A stretch of 64,000 nt of DNA from Planctomycetota bacterium (GCA_016795285.1 JAEUIC010000036.1:62001-126000), one strand, 5' to 3'. Shown: positions 8,642 to 17,713, numbered from the stretch's first letter. Numbers and translations: made by a program. Notes: generated from the letters alone by a model not told the origin.

Positions 8642-10600
8642 TCACAGCTCCTGCGCCGCGTCGGCGGGACGCGCGGCGCGATGCGGCGCGCCGGCGACGG
8701 CGGCGGCGAGGGCGAGGCCGTGCGGCTGCGGGTCGAAGGCATAGCGGAACGCGGCGCCGTCGTGGGCGATGCCGAGCACGTCGCGACCGCGCGGATAGAG
8801 CAGGAAGTCGGCGCGGCCGAAGCGCGCCTCGGCGTCGGGGAAGGGCTCCTCGCGCAGCTCGAAGCGGCCACTCGCCGCGCCGCCGACCGGCAGCGCCGCG
8901 CGCAGCTCGGCGACGATCCGCTCGCGCAGCTCGGCCGCCGCCTCGCTCTCCTGCGGGTCGCGCTCGGTGATGGCGCGCACCGCCGCGTCGACGCCGACCG
9001 GCACCAGCACGAGCTGGTAGGCGTGGCTGCCCGGCAGCTCGAGCGGCAGGTCGCGCGCGATCTCGCGCAAGAGCTCCTTCAGGCGGCGGAGGAACCCGAC
9101 CCCCTGCTCGTCGCGCTGCAAGAGGACGCGCAACAGGTTGGCGCCCGCGGCGACCGCCCGCTCGACGAGTTCCGGCAGCGCGGCGAGCAGGTCGCGATCG
9201 CGGCGGCGGCCGGCGGCGAGCGCGAGGCGGGCGACGTTCAAGCCGATGCGCGCCCCCACCACCCGCACGGTCGGACCGCCCGTCTGCGGCGCGTGGGCGA
9301 CGTCGGCCGCACCGAGCGCGAGCGCTGATTGGAGCGGCGCGGCGAAGCGCAGCAGCTGCCCCTCCTCGTCGCCGCCGTCGAGCAGCAGCCGCACGCGCGG
9401 CACGCGCAGGTGGGGCGACGCGGCCACCGCCTCGTCGAGCAGCTGGCGCACGAACGCATGCATCCGCTCGCGCACGGCGCCCGGCGCGCCGCCGCGGCGG
9501 AACAGCCGCGTCGCCACCGGCGACGGCAGGTCGGCCCCGACGCCGAGCACGCGGCGCGGCGCCTGGCCGCGCGAGCCGTGGCCCGGCGCATCGGCGAGCG
9601 CGAGCAGCAGCGTGCGCGCCGCGTCGGCCGCTCGCGCGTCGTCGGCGAAGGCGGGCGCGAGCGCGCGCTCGACGTGGTGCAGCTCGAGCGGCCCGTGCAG
9701 CGCCGGCTCGAGGCCGTGGACCAGATGGAGCAGGCTGGCGAGCGCGCCGGGCCACGCCGCGCGCCGCACCTCGCCGAAGTCGAGCGTCGCCTGCAGCGCC
9801 TGGCCCGGCGCGGCGAGGCCGTCGACATGGAGCGCCCCTTCGAGGTGCGCCGTCGCGACGGCCGGTTCGAGCAGGCGCGCGAGCGACCAGCGGCGCAGCA
9901 GCTCGGCGCCGAGGCGCGCTTCGGGCCGCTCGCCGCCGTGGCCGCGCTGGAAGGCGAGCGCCTCGACCTCGGCCGCCGGGAGCCCGAGCCCCTGCTCGCG
10001 CGCGAGGCGATCGGAGCAGCCGCGCGCCAGCAGCTCGGCCGCGATGAGCTGGCGGACGGTCGCCGCCGCGATCACGTCGCCGCCGAGCGCTCGCGCCTGC
10101 CGCTCGACCGCGGCGGCGATGGCGGTCGCGTCGCTCCGCTTCATGCCGCCGTCGACCAGCAGCGCGGTGGCGATCTTCGCCGGATCGAACGGATCGAGGC
10201 ACTCGCGACCGAGCGACGCCACGCGCAGCGCATGGCCCTCCGCGCCGCTCTCGCGCGCGCCGGCCGCCGCCGCGCCGAGCGGCTCGTTCGCGTGCAGCAG
10301 GATGTAGGAGCGCGCCACCTCGTGGTGGCCGGTCTCCATCAGCACCCGCTCGGTCGTCTCGCGCAGCGCGCGCGTCGACGGCGCGATCGAGCCGTGCTCC
10401 TCCTCCAGCACCAGCGCGACCAGCGCGGCGAGCTCCTCGGCGAGCAGCAGCTCCCCTTGGCCGACCGCGACCGCCGAGCGGTGGATCGACTGCGCGAGGC
10501 GCGCCGCATCGAACGGTTCGCGGCTGCCGTCGCGCCGCACGATCTCGCGGATCGGCAGGCGGTCGTTCGGCGAGGCGCGGCCGTCGTGCGCGTCAGCCAC
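8642..10600 (-). CDS. Tandem ATP-cone protein resembling a degenerate NrdD (no glycyl radical site)
   Basis: A 652-residue cytoplasmic protein. The N-terminus (about 16-105) is a typical ATP-cone: IREIVRRDGSREPFDAARLA, then a helix ending in the ARSYILLHANE motif. A second, divergent ATP-cone-like unit follows (RECLDPFDPAKIATALL, about 130-215). The remainder has faint class III ribonucleotide reductase features, such as GARIGLNVARLALAAG with a following helix, as in the NrdD stretch around ...NLPRIA..., and a C-terminal RFELREEPFPDAEARFG. It has only two cysteines, both in the second cone, and no RVxGY-type glycyl radical motif or C-terminal zinc-binding cysteines. It cannot be a normal NrdD; a nucleotide-sensing role is possible. 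It overlaps nrdR by 8 nt and lies just upstream of smc. Confidence 0.7.
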   Translation of the reverse strand: MADAHDGRASPNDRLPIREIVRRDGSREPFDAARLAQSIHRSAVAVGQGELLLAEELAALVALVLEEEHGSIAPSTRALRETTERVLMETGHHEVARSYILLHANEPLGAAAAGARESGAEGHALRVASLGRECLDPFDPAKIATALLVDGGMKRSDATAIAAAVERQARALGGDVIAAATVRQLIAAELLARGCSDRLAREQGLGLPAAEVEALAFQRGHGGERPEARLGAELLRRWSLARLLEPAVATAHLEGALHVDGLAAPGQALQATLDFGEVRRAAWPGALASLLHLVHGLEPALHGPLELHHVERALAPAFADDARAADAARTLLLALADAPGHGSRGQAPRRVLGVGADLPSPVATRLFRRGGAPGAVRERMHAFVRQLLDEAVAASPHLRVPRVRLLLDGGDEEGQLLRFAAPLQSALALGAADVAHAPQTGGPTVRVVGARIGLNVARLALAAGRRRDRDLLAALPELVERAVAAGANLLRVLLQRDEQGVGFLRRLKELLREIARDLPLELPGSHAYQLVLVPVGVDAAVRAITERDPQESEAAAELRERIVAELRAALPVGGAASGRFELREEPFPDAEARFGRADFLLYPRGRDVLGIAHDGAAFRYAFDPQPHGLALAAAVAGAPHRAARPADAAQEL

Positions 10601-11105
10601 GCGGGCTGCCCTCGCCGCGCGCCTCGCCGCGGCGCGCCCCCTTCGGATCGGGGCGATCGTTCAGCAGCGGCCCGAGCTCCTCGAGGAACTGCTCGACGTC
10701 CTTGAACTCGCGGTAGACCGAGGCGAAGCGGACGTAGGCGACCGGGTCGAGCTTGCGCAGCTCGTTCATGACGAGGTTGCCGACGAACTGCGACGAGACG
10801 TCCTTGTCGAACATCTCGTTCAGCTGCGCCTCGATGCGCCGCGTCAGCTCCTCGATCTGCTCCTGCGACACCGGCCGCTTCTCGCACGCCTTCAGGATCC
10901 CGGCGCGCAGCTTCAGTCGATCGAACGGGACGCGTGTGCCGTCCTTCTTGATGACGCGCAGCTCGAGTTCCTCGATCGTCTCGTAGGTGGTGAAGCGGCG
11001 CCCGCAATCGAGGCACTCGCGACGACGACGGATCACCGCCGCGTCGCCCGAGGTGCGCGAGTCGATGACCTTGTCGTTGTTCGCCTTGCAGTACGGACAG
11101 CGCAT
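10593..11105 (-). CDS. nrdR: Transcriptional repressor NrdR
   Basis: A 170-residue NrdR, somewhat longer than the typical 150-160 because of a charged C-terminal tail. The N-terminal zinc ribbon has MRCPYCKANNDKVIDSR and ECLDCGRRFTTYE (CxxC...CxxC), and the ATP-cone domain has RVIKKDGTRVPFDRLKL through YVRFASVYREF. In the family it senses ATP/dATP and represses ribonucleotide reductase genes. Here it is the first gene of a long minus-strand operon and overlaps the NrdD-like ATP-cone gene by 8 nt. A good sigma-70-type promoter lies about 40-70 nt upstream of the ATG, and a GGGGGAG stretch upstream could serve as ribosome binding site. I could not see a clear NrdR box in the short upstream region. 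Confidence 0.96.
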   Translation of the reverse strand: MRCPYCKANNDKVIDSRTSGDAAVIRRRRECLDCGRRFTTYETIEELELRVIKKDGTRVPFDRLKLRAGILKACEKRPVSQEQIEELTRRIEAQLNEMFDKDVSSQFVGNLVMNELRKLDPVAYVRFASVYREFKDVEQFLEELGPLLNDRPDPKGARRGEARGEGSPRG

Positions 11106-11143
11106 CGCGGCGCGACTCCCCCTCGCGAGCCAGAGGCCGCGGG

Positions 11144-11172
11144 ATTGTCGCGCCCCAGGGATGGGGTGTCAA
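11144..11172 (-). promoter_or_regulatory. Sigma-70-type promoter of the nrdR operon
   Basis: Reading the minus strand, TTGACA (consensus -35, at 11172-11167) is followed after exactly 17 nt by GACAAT (four of six matches to TATAAT, at 11149-11144). The predicted transcript would start about 30 nt upstream of the nrdR ATG. The spacer contains a CCCC/GGGG inverted repeat that could bind a regulator, though this is speculative in such GC-rich DNA. The hairpin following the upstream SGNH gene sits just behind it, so the element marks an operon boundary. Confidence 0.6.
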
Positions 11173-11194
11173 AGATCCTGACCGACGAGATGTT

Positions 11195-11219
11195 GGGGCG
11201 GCGCCGCTCGCCGCGCCCC
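11195..11219 (-). terminator. GC-rich hairpin after the SGNH operon
   Basis: An inverted repeat (GGGGCGGCG against CGCCGCGCCCC with a 2-nt bulge and 5-nt loop) begins three bases after the stop codon of the second SGNH gene and lies between it and the nrdR promoter. There is no U-tract, so if it ends transcription it is not a classical intrinsic terminator; it may instead protect the 3' end. Confidence 0.4.
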
Positions 11220-11221
11220 CA

Positions 11222-12958
11222 TCAGCCCGCCCGCTGCAGGCGGCCGTCACGCAGCTCGAAGCGCTGCTCCTCGAAGCGGCGGCGCAGCCGCGGGAACGAG
11301 GGGAGCAATCCGTCGAGCTTCTGCAGCGCTTCCGGATGGCTTCGCCACACGTTGTCCGCAATCTGCAGCGCCGTGGCGACCTCGCCCTGCACGATCGCGA
11401 CGGCGAGCCGGCCGAGCCACGCATCGACCAGGGCACCATCGATGCGCAGCGCCTGCTCGAACGCGCGGCCCGCGAGTGCGAGCGGCTCGTCGGCGGCGAG
11501 GTCGGCCTCGGCGACACGGAAGAGGTCGAGGCCGGTCGCGGCGAGGCGGCCGGCGAGGCGTGCGCGCGTCAGGCCGAGCTCGGCGAGCCACGTCTCGGCC
11601 GGTGCGCGCAGCGCCGTGCGCGCCGCCGCCGCGAGCGCCGCGCTCGCCGCGTCGTCGAGCGCGGGCAGCTTCGTGCGCAGCGCAGCGAGCAGCGGCTCGA
11701 CGAGCGACTCGGCGAGGCGCGCCGTCCCCTCCGGCGTCGGATGGCAGTAGTCGAGGAAGAGCGCGCTGCCGGGAGCCGCGCCGCCTCCCTCGGCGAAGAG
11801 CGGCTCCGGATCGACGAGGAGCGCGTCGCCGCGCGCGGCGAGTTCGCGCACCACCGCCGCGAGGCGCGGCCCGGCGCGGTTCGGGTAGCCGTCGCACGCG
11901 AGCGCGCGCCGGTAGAGGTCGCGCGCAGCCGCGTCGTCGCCCGCCCGCTCGGCGAGACGCGCGGCGAGGAACGCGAGGCGCGCCACGCCGTCGTCCTGCG
12001 CCAGCAGCGCCGCCGCGCGCGCGCGCCACGCGGCGAGCTGCGCGCCTCCCTCGATCGACAGCGGCGCCGCGGGCAGCAGCACGCTCTCGGGCAGCAGCGC
12101 GCGCGCGTCGCTCTCGAGCGACTCGAGGCCGCGCCGGAACGCCGCGCGAGTCGCCCCATCGAGCGGCCGGGTGAAGTGCGACCAGCACGGCGCGAAGGCG
12201 AGGTTCTCGACCGGCGTCATCAAGAGCAGCGGCACGCCGGCCGCGCGCGCCGCCGCGCCGATCGCCGCGAGGTTGTCGCGGTAGCGCGCCACGCCGCGCG
12301 CGAACTCGGTCGGCGCGAGCCACGCCGCCTCCCCCACCGAGAGCGGCGCCGGCCGCGCGTCGCTCGGCAGCGCGCGGCGCCATTCGCGCGACTGGCCGGC
12401 GCGCACCAGCGCGAGCGCGCGCCACTGCGTCCGCAGACGCGCGAAGGCGCCGTCGCGCAGCGGCTCGACGTAGGAGGCCTGGAACTCGTTGTGGCCGCTC
12501 GCGACCACCAGCGCGTCGGGCGCGAGCGCCAGCGCCGCGACCGCGGCGGCGCGCACGTCGTCGCTCGAGTCGGCGGAGCGACCGAAGTTCACCACCTCGA
12601 CGGCGGTCGGCACCCCGGCGCGGCGCAGCGCCCATTCGAGGAGGCGCGCGAACGAGAGCTCGCCGTGGAACGGGAAGCCGGCGACCGTCGACTCGCCGAC
12701 CACGATCACGCGCAGCGTGCCGTCCGCCTTCTGCGGCGCGCAGGCGAGCCGATCGGCGGCGGCGGTCGGATCGCCGCGCTCGCCGTTGCCGCTCGGCGCG
12801 CGCGCGACCCGCGGCCCCGCGTCGGTCTCGAGCGTGACGAACGGGCGTTCGTCGCCGACGCCGAGCAATCGCAGCGAGAGCTCGAGCGTCGTGAAGGCGA
12901 GCAGCGCGAGGGCGACGCCGAACGCCACCAGCGCCGCACGACGTCCGGCGCCGCTCAT
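11222..12958 (-). CDS. Membrane-anchored SGNH-hydrolase-family protein with C-terminal helical repeats
   Basis: A 578-residue protein with an N-terminal membrane anchor (AALVAFGVALALLAFTTLEL, about 8-27). The SGNH/GDSL-type domain has the nucleophile block VIVVGESTVAG near residue 85, the Asn block VVASGHNEFQAS near 155, and the Asp-His block FLDYCHPTPEG near 390, all expected catalytic residues being present. The last 150 residues are helical and Ala/Leu-rich, ending in a TPR-like segment (FEQALRIDGALVDAWLG). The family acts as esterases or O-acetyl transferases on sugars or lipids; the substrate here is unknown. The start overlaps the preceding SGNH gene by 4 nt, and the two are paralogues; a third copy lies at about 44.5 kb. 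Confidence 0.75.
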   Translation of the reverse strand: MSGAGRRAALVAFGVALALLAFTTLELSLRLLGVGDERPFVTLETDAGPRVARAPSGNGERGDPTAAADRLACAPQKADGTLRVIVVGESTVAGFPFHGELSFARLLEWALRRAGVPTAVEVVNFGRSADSSDDVRAAAVAALALAPDALVVASGHNEFQASYVEPLRDGAFARLRTQWRALALVRAGQSREWRRALPSDARPAPLSVGEAAWLAPTEFARGVARYRDNLAAIGAAARAAGVPLLLMTPVENLAFAPCWSHFTRPLDGATRAAFRRGLESLESDARALLPESVLLPAAPLSIEGGAQLAAWRARAAALLAQDDGVARLAFLAARLAERAGDDAAARDLYRRALACDGYPNRAGPRLAAVVRELAARGDALLVDPEPLFAEGGGAAPGSALFLDYCHPTPEGTARLAESLVEPLLAALRTKLPALDDAASAALAAAARTALRAPAETWLAELGLTRARLAGRLAATGLDLFRVAEADLAADEPLALAGRAFEQALRIDGALVDAWLGRLAVAIVQGEVATALQIADNVWRSHPEALQKLDGLLPSFPRLRRRFEEQRFELRDGRLQRAG

Positions 12959-14769
12959 GGCTTCCCCTCCCACGTGAGCCGTGCCGAGTCGATGGCGACG
13001 CCGGCGCTCCGCAGCGTGTCGACCAGCCCGGGCAGCGCCGCGACATGGGGCAGCAGCTGCGCGAGTCCCTCCGGATCGTCGCGCTCGAAGGCGAGCAGGC
13101 GCGCGCGCGCGTCGTCGCGCGCTCCCGCGGAGGCGGCGACCAGCGCGGCGAGGAAGCGCTGGAACGGGTCGCGCTCGAGCGCGGGCGCGAGGCGCAGCGC
13201 CGCGTCGAGCAGCTCGCCGACGTTGCGCCACGCTTCGGGCGGGATGGTCGGCAGCGTGCCGAGCTGCGTCGCGACGGCGCGCGCCTCGTAGAGCAGCTGT
13301 TGGCCGCTCTGCGCCTCGCTGACCTGCAGCTCGCGGCAGTACGCGGCGAAGCGCGCAGCGTCGTCGCCGGCCGGCTCGCGCGACGGATCGAAGGCCGACT
13401 CCGGCGCGACGAGGCCGCTCGTCCGCAGCGTCGCGAGCAGCGCGTCGGCGATGCGCCAGTGGCCGAAGAGGCGCGGGTGGCAGTAGTCGTAGAAGAGCTC
13501 GTCGCCCGCCACGCCGAGCGGATCGGCGGCGTCGAACAGCGGCTGCAGGTCGACGCGGAGCGCGCCGCGCGCCTGCGCCAGGGCGTCGAGCGCCGCGATG
13601 AGGTCGGGCGAGGCGCGTTCCGGCAGCCCATCGAGCGCGAGCGAGCGGGCGAAGGCGGTGCGCGCCTCCTCGCGGCGACCGAGCGCGAGCAGCAGCCGGC
13701 CGCGCCGCCAGTGGAGCAGCGCAGCGTCGGGCTCGCCGGCGAGCGCGTGCTCGACCTCGGCGAGCCACGCCGCGGCGCGCTGCGGCTCGGGAGCCTCGGG
13801 CGGCGCCGATGCCAGCGGGCGCAACGGCAGCGAGTCGATCGCGCGCGCGACCGCTTCGACGGCGGCGGCGCGCGCGGCCGCGTCGGGTCCCGGGCCGATC
13901 CGCGAGTAGCGCGGCGGGTGGTCGGCGACGTTCGAGGCGGGCAGGCAGACGACCACCGGGATCGCCCGTTCGCGCGCGACGTCGAGCAGCGCCGCGACGC
14001 CGTCGACGAAGAGCTCGCACGCGAAGGCGCGTTGCTCCGCCGAGAGGAAGTCGCCCTCCGCCACTCGCGGCGGCGGCGCCAACGTGTCGCGCGGCAGCGG
14101 CCAAAGCTGCTGCAGGAGGCGGCTGCGCGCGCGGCGGGCGAGGCTCGGTTGCACGACGCCGAGCAGGTTCGGCTTCTTGAGTTCGTTGTGGCCGACGTAG
14201 AGGAGCAGCAGGTCGGGCGCGAAGGCGGGCAGCTCTCGCGCGAGCGTCGGCCAGTCGTGGCTGTCGTAGCCGTTCTTGCCGCAGTTCACGACCTCGAGGC
14301 CGTCGCGCGCGAGTTGCCGGCGCAGCCGCGCCTCGAGGAAGCGCGAGTAGGAGGCGTGCGGCGCGAAGCCGGCGCCGAAGGTGGTCGACTCGCCGATCGA
14401 GAGGATGCGCAGGTGCCCGGGCGCCTTCTCGCGCGCCATCGCGTAGCGGCCGACGTCCGCCGCTCCATGGCGCGCCGCGGCCGCCGGGTCGATGGCGTAG
14501 AGCGGATGGCCGGCGCCATCGCGGAGCGGTCGCGTCGGATCGGCCGGGTCGGGCACCACCACGAAGTGCGGCGGCGGCCGCGGGAGCGGCAGCCAGCCGG
14601 AGCGATCGAGCAGCGCGATCGCGGCGAGCCCGAGCAGCGCCGTCGCGACGGCCGACGCGACCGCGAGCAGCAGGCGCGCCGCGAAGCTGCGCCGGCGCGC
14701 CACGCCGACGCTTCGGCCGAGGGAGCGGCCGAGGGAGCGATCGCTGCGATGGCCCGCGCCCGCCGTCAC
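12955..14769 (-). CDS. Membrane-anchored SGNH-hydrolase-family protein with TPR-like middle segment
   Basis: A 604-residue paralogue of the next gene. A Ser/Arg-rich cytoplasmic lead with a repeated SLGRSLGRSVG precedes a membrane helix (AARLLLAVASAVATALLGLA, about 30-50). Catalytic blocks are ILSIGESTTFGAGF (Ser), LLLYVGHNELKKPN (Gly-His-Asn) and LFYDYCHPRLFGH (Asp, His). Between them WRRGRLLLALGRREEARTAF reads as one or two TPR units. The catalytic domain should lie outside the cytoplasmic membrane. The family includes sugar O-acetylesterases and acetyltransferase partners; no acetyl-donor protein (such as an MBOAT) is nearby, so I do not assign a substrate. It follows yidC on the same strand after 64 nt. 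Confidence 0.75.
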   Translation of the reverse strand: MTAGAGHRSDRSLGRSLGRSVGVARRRSFAARLLLAVASAVATALLGLAAIALLDRSGWLPLPRPPPHFVVVPDPADPTRPLRDGAGHPLYAIDPAAAARHGAADVGRYAMAREKAPGHLRILSIGESTTFGAGFAPHASYSRFLEARLRRQLARDGLEVVNCGKNGYDSHDWPTLARELPAFAPDLLLLYVGHNELKKPNLLGVVQPSLARRARSRLLQQLWPLPRDTLAPPPRVAEGDFLSAEQRAFACELFVDGVAALLDVARERAIPVVVCLPASNVADHPPRYSRIGPGPDAAARAAAVEAVARAIDSLPLRPLASAPPEAPEPQRAAAWLAEVEHALAGEPDAALLHWRRGRLLLALGRREEARTAFARSLALDGLPERASPDLIAALDALAQARGALRVDLQPLFDAADPLGVAGDELFYDYCHPRLFGHWRIADALLATLRTSGLVAPESAFDPSREPAGDDAARFAAYCRELQVSEAQSGQQLLYEARAVATQLGTLPTIPPEAWRNVGELLDAALRLAPALERDPFQRFLAALVAASAGARDDARARLLAFERDDPEGLAQLLPHVAALPGLVDTLRSAGVAIDSARLTWEGKP

Positions 14770-14833
14770 TCTGCGTCCCTCCGCGCTCCCCCGCTCTTCC
14801 CGGCTCTTCCCGGACGCGTCGCGACGCGCCGCG

Positions 14834-16696
14834 CTAGTTCGACGGCGTCACCTTGAGGAACTTCATCTGCACCATGCCGAGCAGCGAGTTGGTGAGCATG
14901 TAGAGCGACTGGCCGGCCGCGTACTTGTAGAGCATCACCCCGAACAGGATCGGGAAGAAGTTCATCATCTTCTGCATCTGCGCCTGCTGCGGGTCGGCCG
15001 GCTTCGGCATCATCCGGTTCTGCAGCAGCCACGCGACCACCATGAGGATCGGCAGCAAGTGGAGCTGCCCGATCAGCGGCAGCTCGAACGGCAGCGGCAC
15101 GACGTCGGGCGCCGAGAGGTCGCTGATCCAGCCGAAGAACGGCTGGTGCCGCAGCGGCGGCGCGCTCGACATGATCTGGAAGAGGCCGTACCAGACCGGC
15201 ATCTGCAGGAAGAGGATGAGGCAGCCGAAGATGGGCGGGCGCACGCCGTGCTCGCGCATCAGCTTCTGCTGCTCCTGGTTCATCTTCTGCAGGTTGCCCT
15301 TGTACCGCTTCTTCAGCTCCTCGATCTGCGGCTGCAGCAGCTTCATCTTCTTCTGGAACTGCTCCATCGTCCGGCTCTGCAGGCGGTTGAGCGGGAAGAG
15401 CAGCACCTTCACGGTGAGCGTCAGCAGGATGATCGCGACGCCCCAGTTGCCGGTGAACGACTCGAGCAGCGTCATCCAGCCGAGCAGCAGCTTGTTGATC
15501 CAGCGGAACGTGGTGCCGCCGTACTCGATCTCGTAGAGCACGCGGAACGAGTCGAACTGCGGCCCCTCCATCACCGCGGGCGTGCGCGGTCCGGCGAACG
15601 CGGTGAAGCGCAGCACCAGCGGCGCGCCGCCGGCGGCGGGGAACGGCACCTTGAGGAACGACTCGGTGCGCACGTTGGTGCGCGTCTCCTTGCGCAGCTC
15701 GGCCGCCTCCTCGGGGGCGAGCTCGGCGCGGCCGGCGAGCTTCTTCGCGCGCTCCTGCTCGAAGCGGAACGGGTCGTCGATGGCGGTGCAGTGGACGCTG
15801 TCGACGTAGCCGGCCGTGGCCGCATCGGGCGCGATCACGAAGCCGAAGAAGTTGCTGCGCGCGCCGAAGAAGGGCAGCAGCTCGTCGCGCCGGAAGCCGC
15901 GCGTCTGCGGGCCGTCCTCGAGCGACTTCGCGTCGAGCAGCTCGAGCTTGTCCTCGTCCTCGCTGGTGATCACCCCGGCGGGCGGCTTGGCGAACGGCGA
16001 GTTGCGTTCGTCCCAGATGCCGCCGGCGGCGATCAACCCGTACGACGAAGTCCCTTGCGAGAGCTCCGCGCGGTCGCTCGCGAAAGCGAGCTCGACGTCG
16101 AAGAGGTGGCTCTCGCGGCGGAAGGTGAAGCGCTTCTCGAAGCGCCGCCCCGCGCCGTCCTCGAGCTTGAAGACGAGCTGCTCGCCGCCCTCGACGGGCC
16201 GCCGCTCGTGCGCCCAGTTGACCTCGCCGAGCGGGAGCGCCGCGCTGCCGACGGTGCGCGCGTTGTGGGCGAGTTCGAAGGTGGCGGCGGCGGGATCGTG
16301 CGCGGCGAGCAGCGGCAGCCAGTGCGACGGGTCGTCGCGCTTCGCCGGATCGGCGCCGTCGCCCGGCGCGCGGAAGTAGTCCTTCAGCAGCAGCTCGAGC
16401 AGCACGGCGCCGTGGTTCGAGAAGCGGGCGCGGAAGCGGTCGGTGTCGACGACGATCGCGTCGTCGCGCTCGACGCCGGTCGTCGCAGCGAAGGCAGGTG
16501 CCCCCTCGACGGCGGCGGGCGCGGGCTCGGCGACGATCGGCGCGGCGTTCGACTCGCCCGGCGGCGCGACCGGCGGCTCCTTCGCCTTCTGGCAGGAGCG
16601 GACCGAGAAGAACGTCGCCATGAAGATGATGAAGACGACGAACGCCGAGACAGGGCGACGATCGGAAGGCTGATTCGGGTCCATGGAACCTTTCAT
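14834..16696 (-). CDS. yidC: Membrane protein insertase YidC
   Basis: A 620-residue YidC of the Gram-negative type. An N-terminal helix (SAFVVFIIFMATFFSVRSC) is followed by a large periplasmic domain (about 60-370) and then the conserved insertase core: NWGVAIILLTLTVKVLLFPL, a basic coiled cytoplasmic loop (QKKMKLLQPQIEELKKRYKG), FGCLILFLQMPVWYGLFQIM, and two last helices. The Arg in TVKVLLFPLNRLQSR is near the position of the family's conserved hydrophilic-groove Arg. It inserts and folds inner-membrane proteins with or without SecYEG. Two starts are possible: MKGSMDP or, 12 nt later, MDPNQPS, which has an AAAGG four bases upstream. The rnpA and mnmE neighbours seen in many genomes are absent. 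Confidence 0.96.
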   Translation of the reverse strand: MKGSMDPNQPSDRRPVSAFVVFIIFMATFFSVRSCQKAKEPPVAPPGESNAAPIVAEPAPAAVEGAPAFAATTGVERDDAIVVDTDRFRARFSNHGAVLLELLLKDYFRAPGDGADPAKRDDPSHWLPLLAAHDPAAATFELAHNARTVGSAALPLGEVNWAHERRPVEGGEQLVFKLEDGAGRRFEKRFTFRRESHLFDVELAFASDRAELSQGTSSYGLIAAGGIWDERNSPFAKPPAGVITSEDEDKLELLDAKSLEDGPQTRGFRRDELLPFFGARSNFFGFVIAPDAATAGYVDSVHCTAIDDPFRFEQERAKKLAGRAELAPEEAAELRKETRTNVRTESFLKVPFPAAGGAPLVLRFTAFAGPRTPAVMEGPQFDSFRVLYEIEYGGTTFRWINKLLLGWMTLLESFTGNWGVAIILLTLTVKVLLFPLNRLQSRTMEQFQKKMKLLQPQIEELKKRYKGNLQKMNQEQQKLMREHGVRPPIFGCLILFLQMPVWYGLFQIMSSAPPLRHQPFFGWISDLSAPDVVPLPFELPLIGQLHLLPILMVVAWLLQNRMMPKPADPQQAQMQKMMNFFPILFGVMLYKYAAGQSLYMLTNSLLGMVQMKFLKVTPSN

Positions 16697-16813
16697 TCTC
16701 GGTCGTTGGGCGTCCGGCCCGGCCGTCGCCCTTCCGCGATCACCGTCGGCCGGCGACCGCCACCACTCCGTGCGGCCGCCGTTGCCGGCGACCGCCCCAG
16801 TTGCGCGCCGTGC

Positions 16814-17566
16814 TCAGCGCCCTTCCTGCAAGCGGGCCGCGAGGTAGCGCGGCAGGACGCCCGTATCGAGGATCTTCTTCTGCGTGGCGCGGTAGTCGTA
16901 CTCGACGCGGTGGAACCAGACGGTCTCGCCATCGAAGGTCGCGTACGACGCGCGCGGATCGCCGTCGCGCGGCTGGCCGACCGAGCCGACGTTGATGAGC
17001 GCCTTGCCCTGCGTGCGGCGGTAGCCGTCCGGGAAGCGCGCCGGCACCAGGAACGCCGGCGACTCGGTGTAGACGCCGGGCACGTGCGAATGGCCGACGA
17101 AGCAGAAGTCGCAGCGCATCCGCTCGAAGACCTCGCGCATCTTCGGCCCGTCCTGCGCGTCGCGCGGGAGCATGTACTCGCGCACCGGATCGCGCGGCGA
17201 GCCGTGCACCAGCAGCGCGTTGTCGATCTGGTGCGAGGTCGGCATCGCGCCGATCAGCGCCCACAGCTCGTAGTTCTCCTCCGGCGGATGCTCCTTCGCG
17301 TTCAGCTGCTCCCGGGTCCACTCGAGCGCGATGCGGGCGCGCTCGTTGAAGTCCTCCGGGTGGTACATGCACGCCTCCTCGTGGTTGCCGAGGAGCGTCA
17401 CTTCCCATTCCTTCACGCGCTTCAGCGTGGCGCGCGGCTGCGGGCCGTAGCCGATGACGTCGCCGAGGCAGACGATGCGCTCGACGTTGCGCCGCTCGAG
17501 GTCGGCGAGGACGGCCTCGAGCGCTTCGACGTTCGAGTGGATGTCGGAGATGATCGCCCGGAGCAT
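16814..17566 (-). CDS. Calcineurin-like metallophosphoesterase (YfcE/MJ0936-like)
   Basis: A 250-residue metallophosphoesterase. Metal-binding blocks are in order: AIISDIHSN (D-x-H) at the N-terminus, ERIVCLGDVIGYGP (GDxxGYGP), LLGNHEEACM (GNHE), LLVHGSPRDP (HGSP) and FVGHSHVPG (GHSH). These correspond to the two-metal active site of the family. The GDVIGYGP form and compact size match the YfcE/diadenosine tetraphosphatase-like branch; the natural substrate is not predictable. The start MLRAIISDIHSN is chosen because the motif normally begins within the first ten residues; an upstream extension is Arg/Pro-rich and unlikely. It lies between yidC and a Trm112-like gene on the same strand. Confidence 0.9.
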   Translation of the reverse strand: MLRAIISDIHSNVEALEAVLADLERRNVERIVCLGDVIGYGPQPRATLKRVKEWEVTLLGNHEEACMYHPEDFNERARIALEWTREQLNAKEHPPEENYELWALIGAMPTSHQIDNALLVHGSPRDPVREYMLPRDAQDGPKMREVFERMRCDFCFVGHSHVPGVYTESPAFLVPARFPDGYRRTQGKALINVGSVGQPRDGDPRASYATFDGETVWFHRVEYDYRATQKKILDTGVLPRYLAARLQEGR

Positions 17567-17713
17567 GTCGACAGGTCGCCTAGCGGGTGGGCGGGAGCGG
17601 CGGCGTCCCGGAACGAGGGGCGACACGGTAGCCGGCCGCACGGCTCCTCGCCATGCGACACGTCGCCGGCGCCACGGGAGACGTCGTGCGCGGCGCGGCG
17701 TCAGGGCGCGCGG

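Noticed and set aside
4433..9328. A 1631-codon open frame on the plus strand opposite smc
   Set aside because: It reads as Arg/Ala/Leu-rich low-complexity protein without motifs, and lies wholly opposite smc and its neighbours. Long antisense frames are expected in DNA this GC-rich.
11106..11221. An NrdR box upstream of nrdR
   Set aside because: No ACACwATATwTwGTGT-like site is visible; only a standard promoter and a hairpin are supported.
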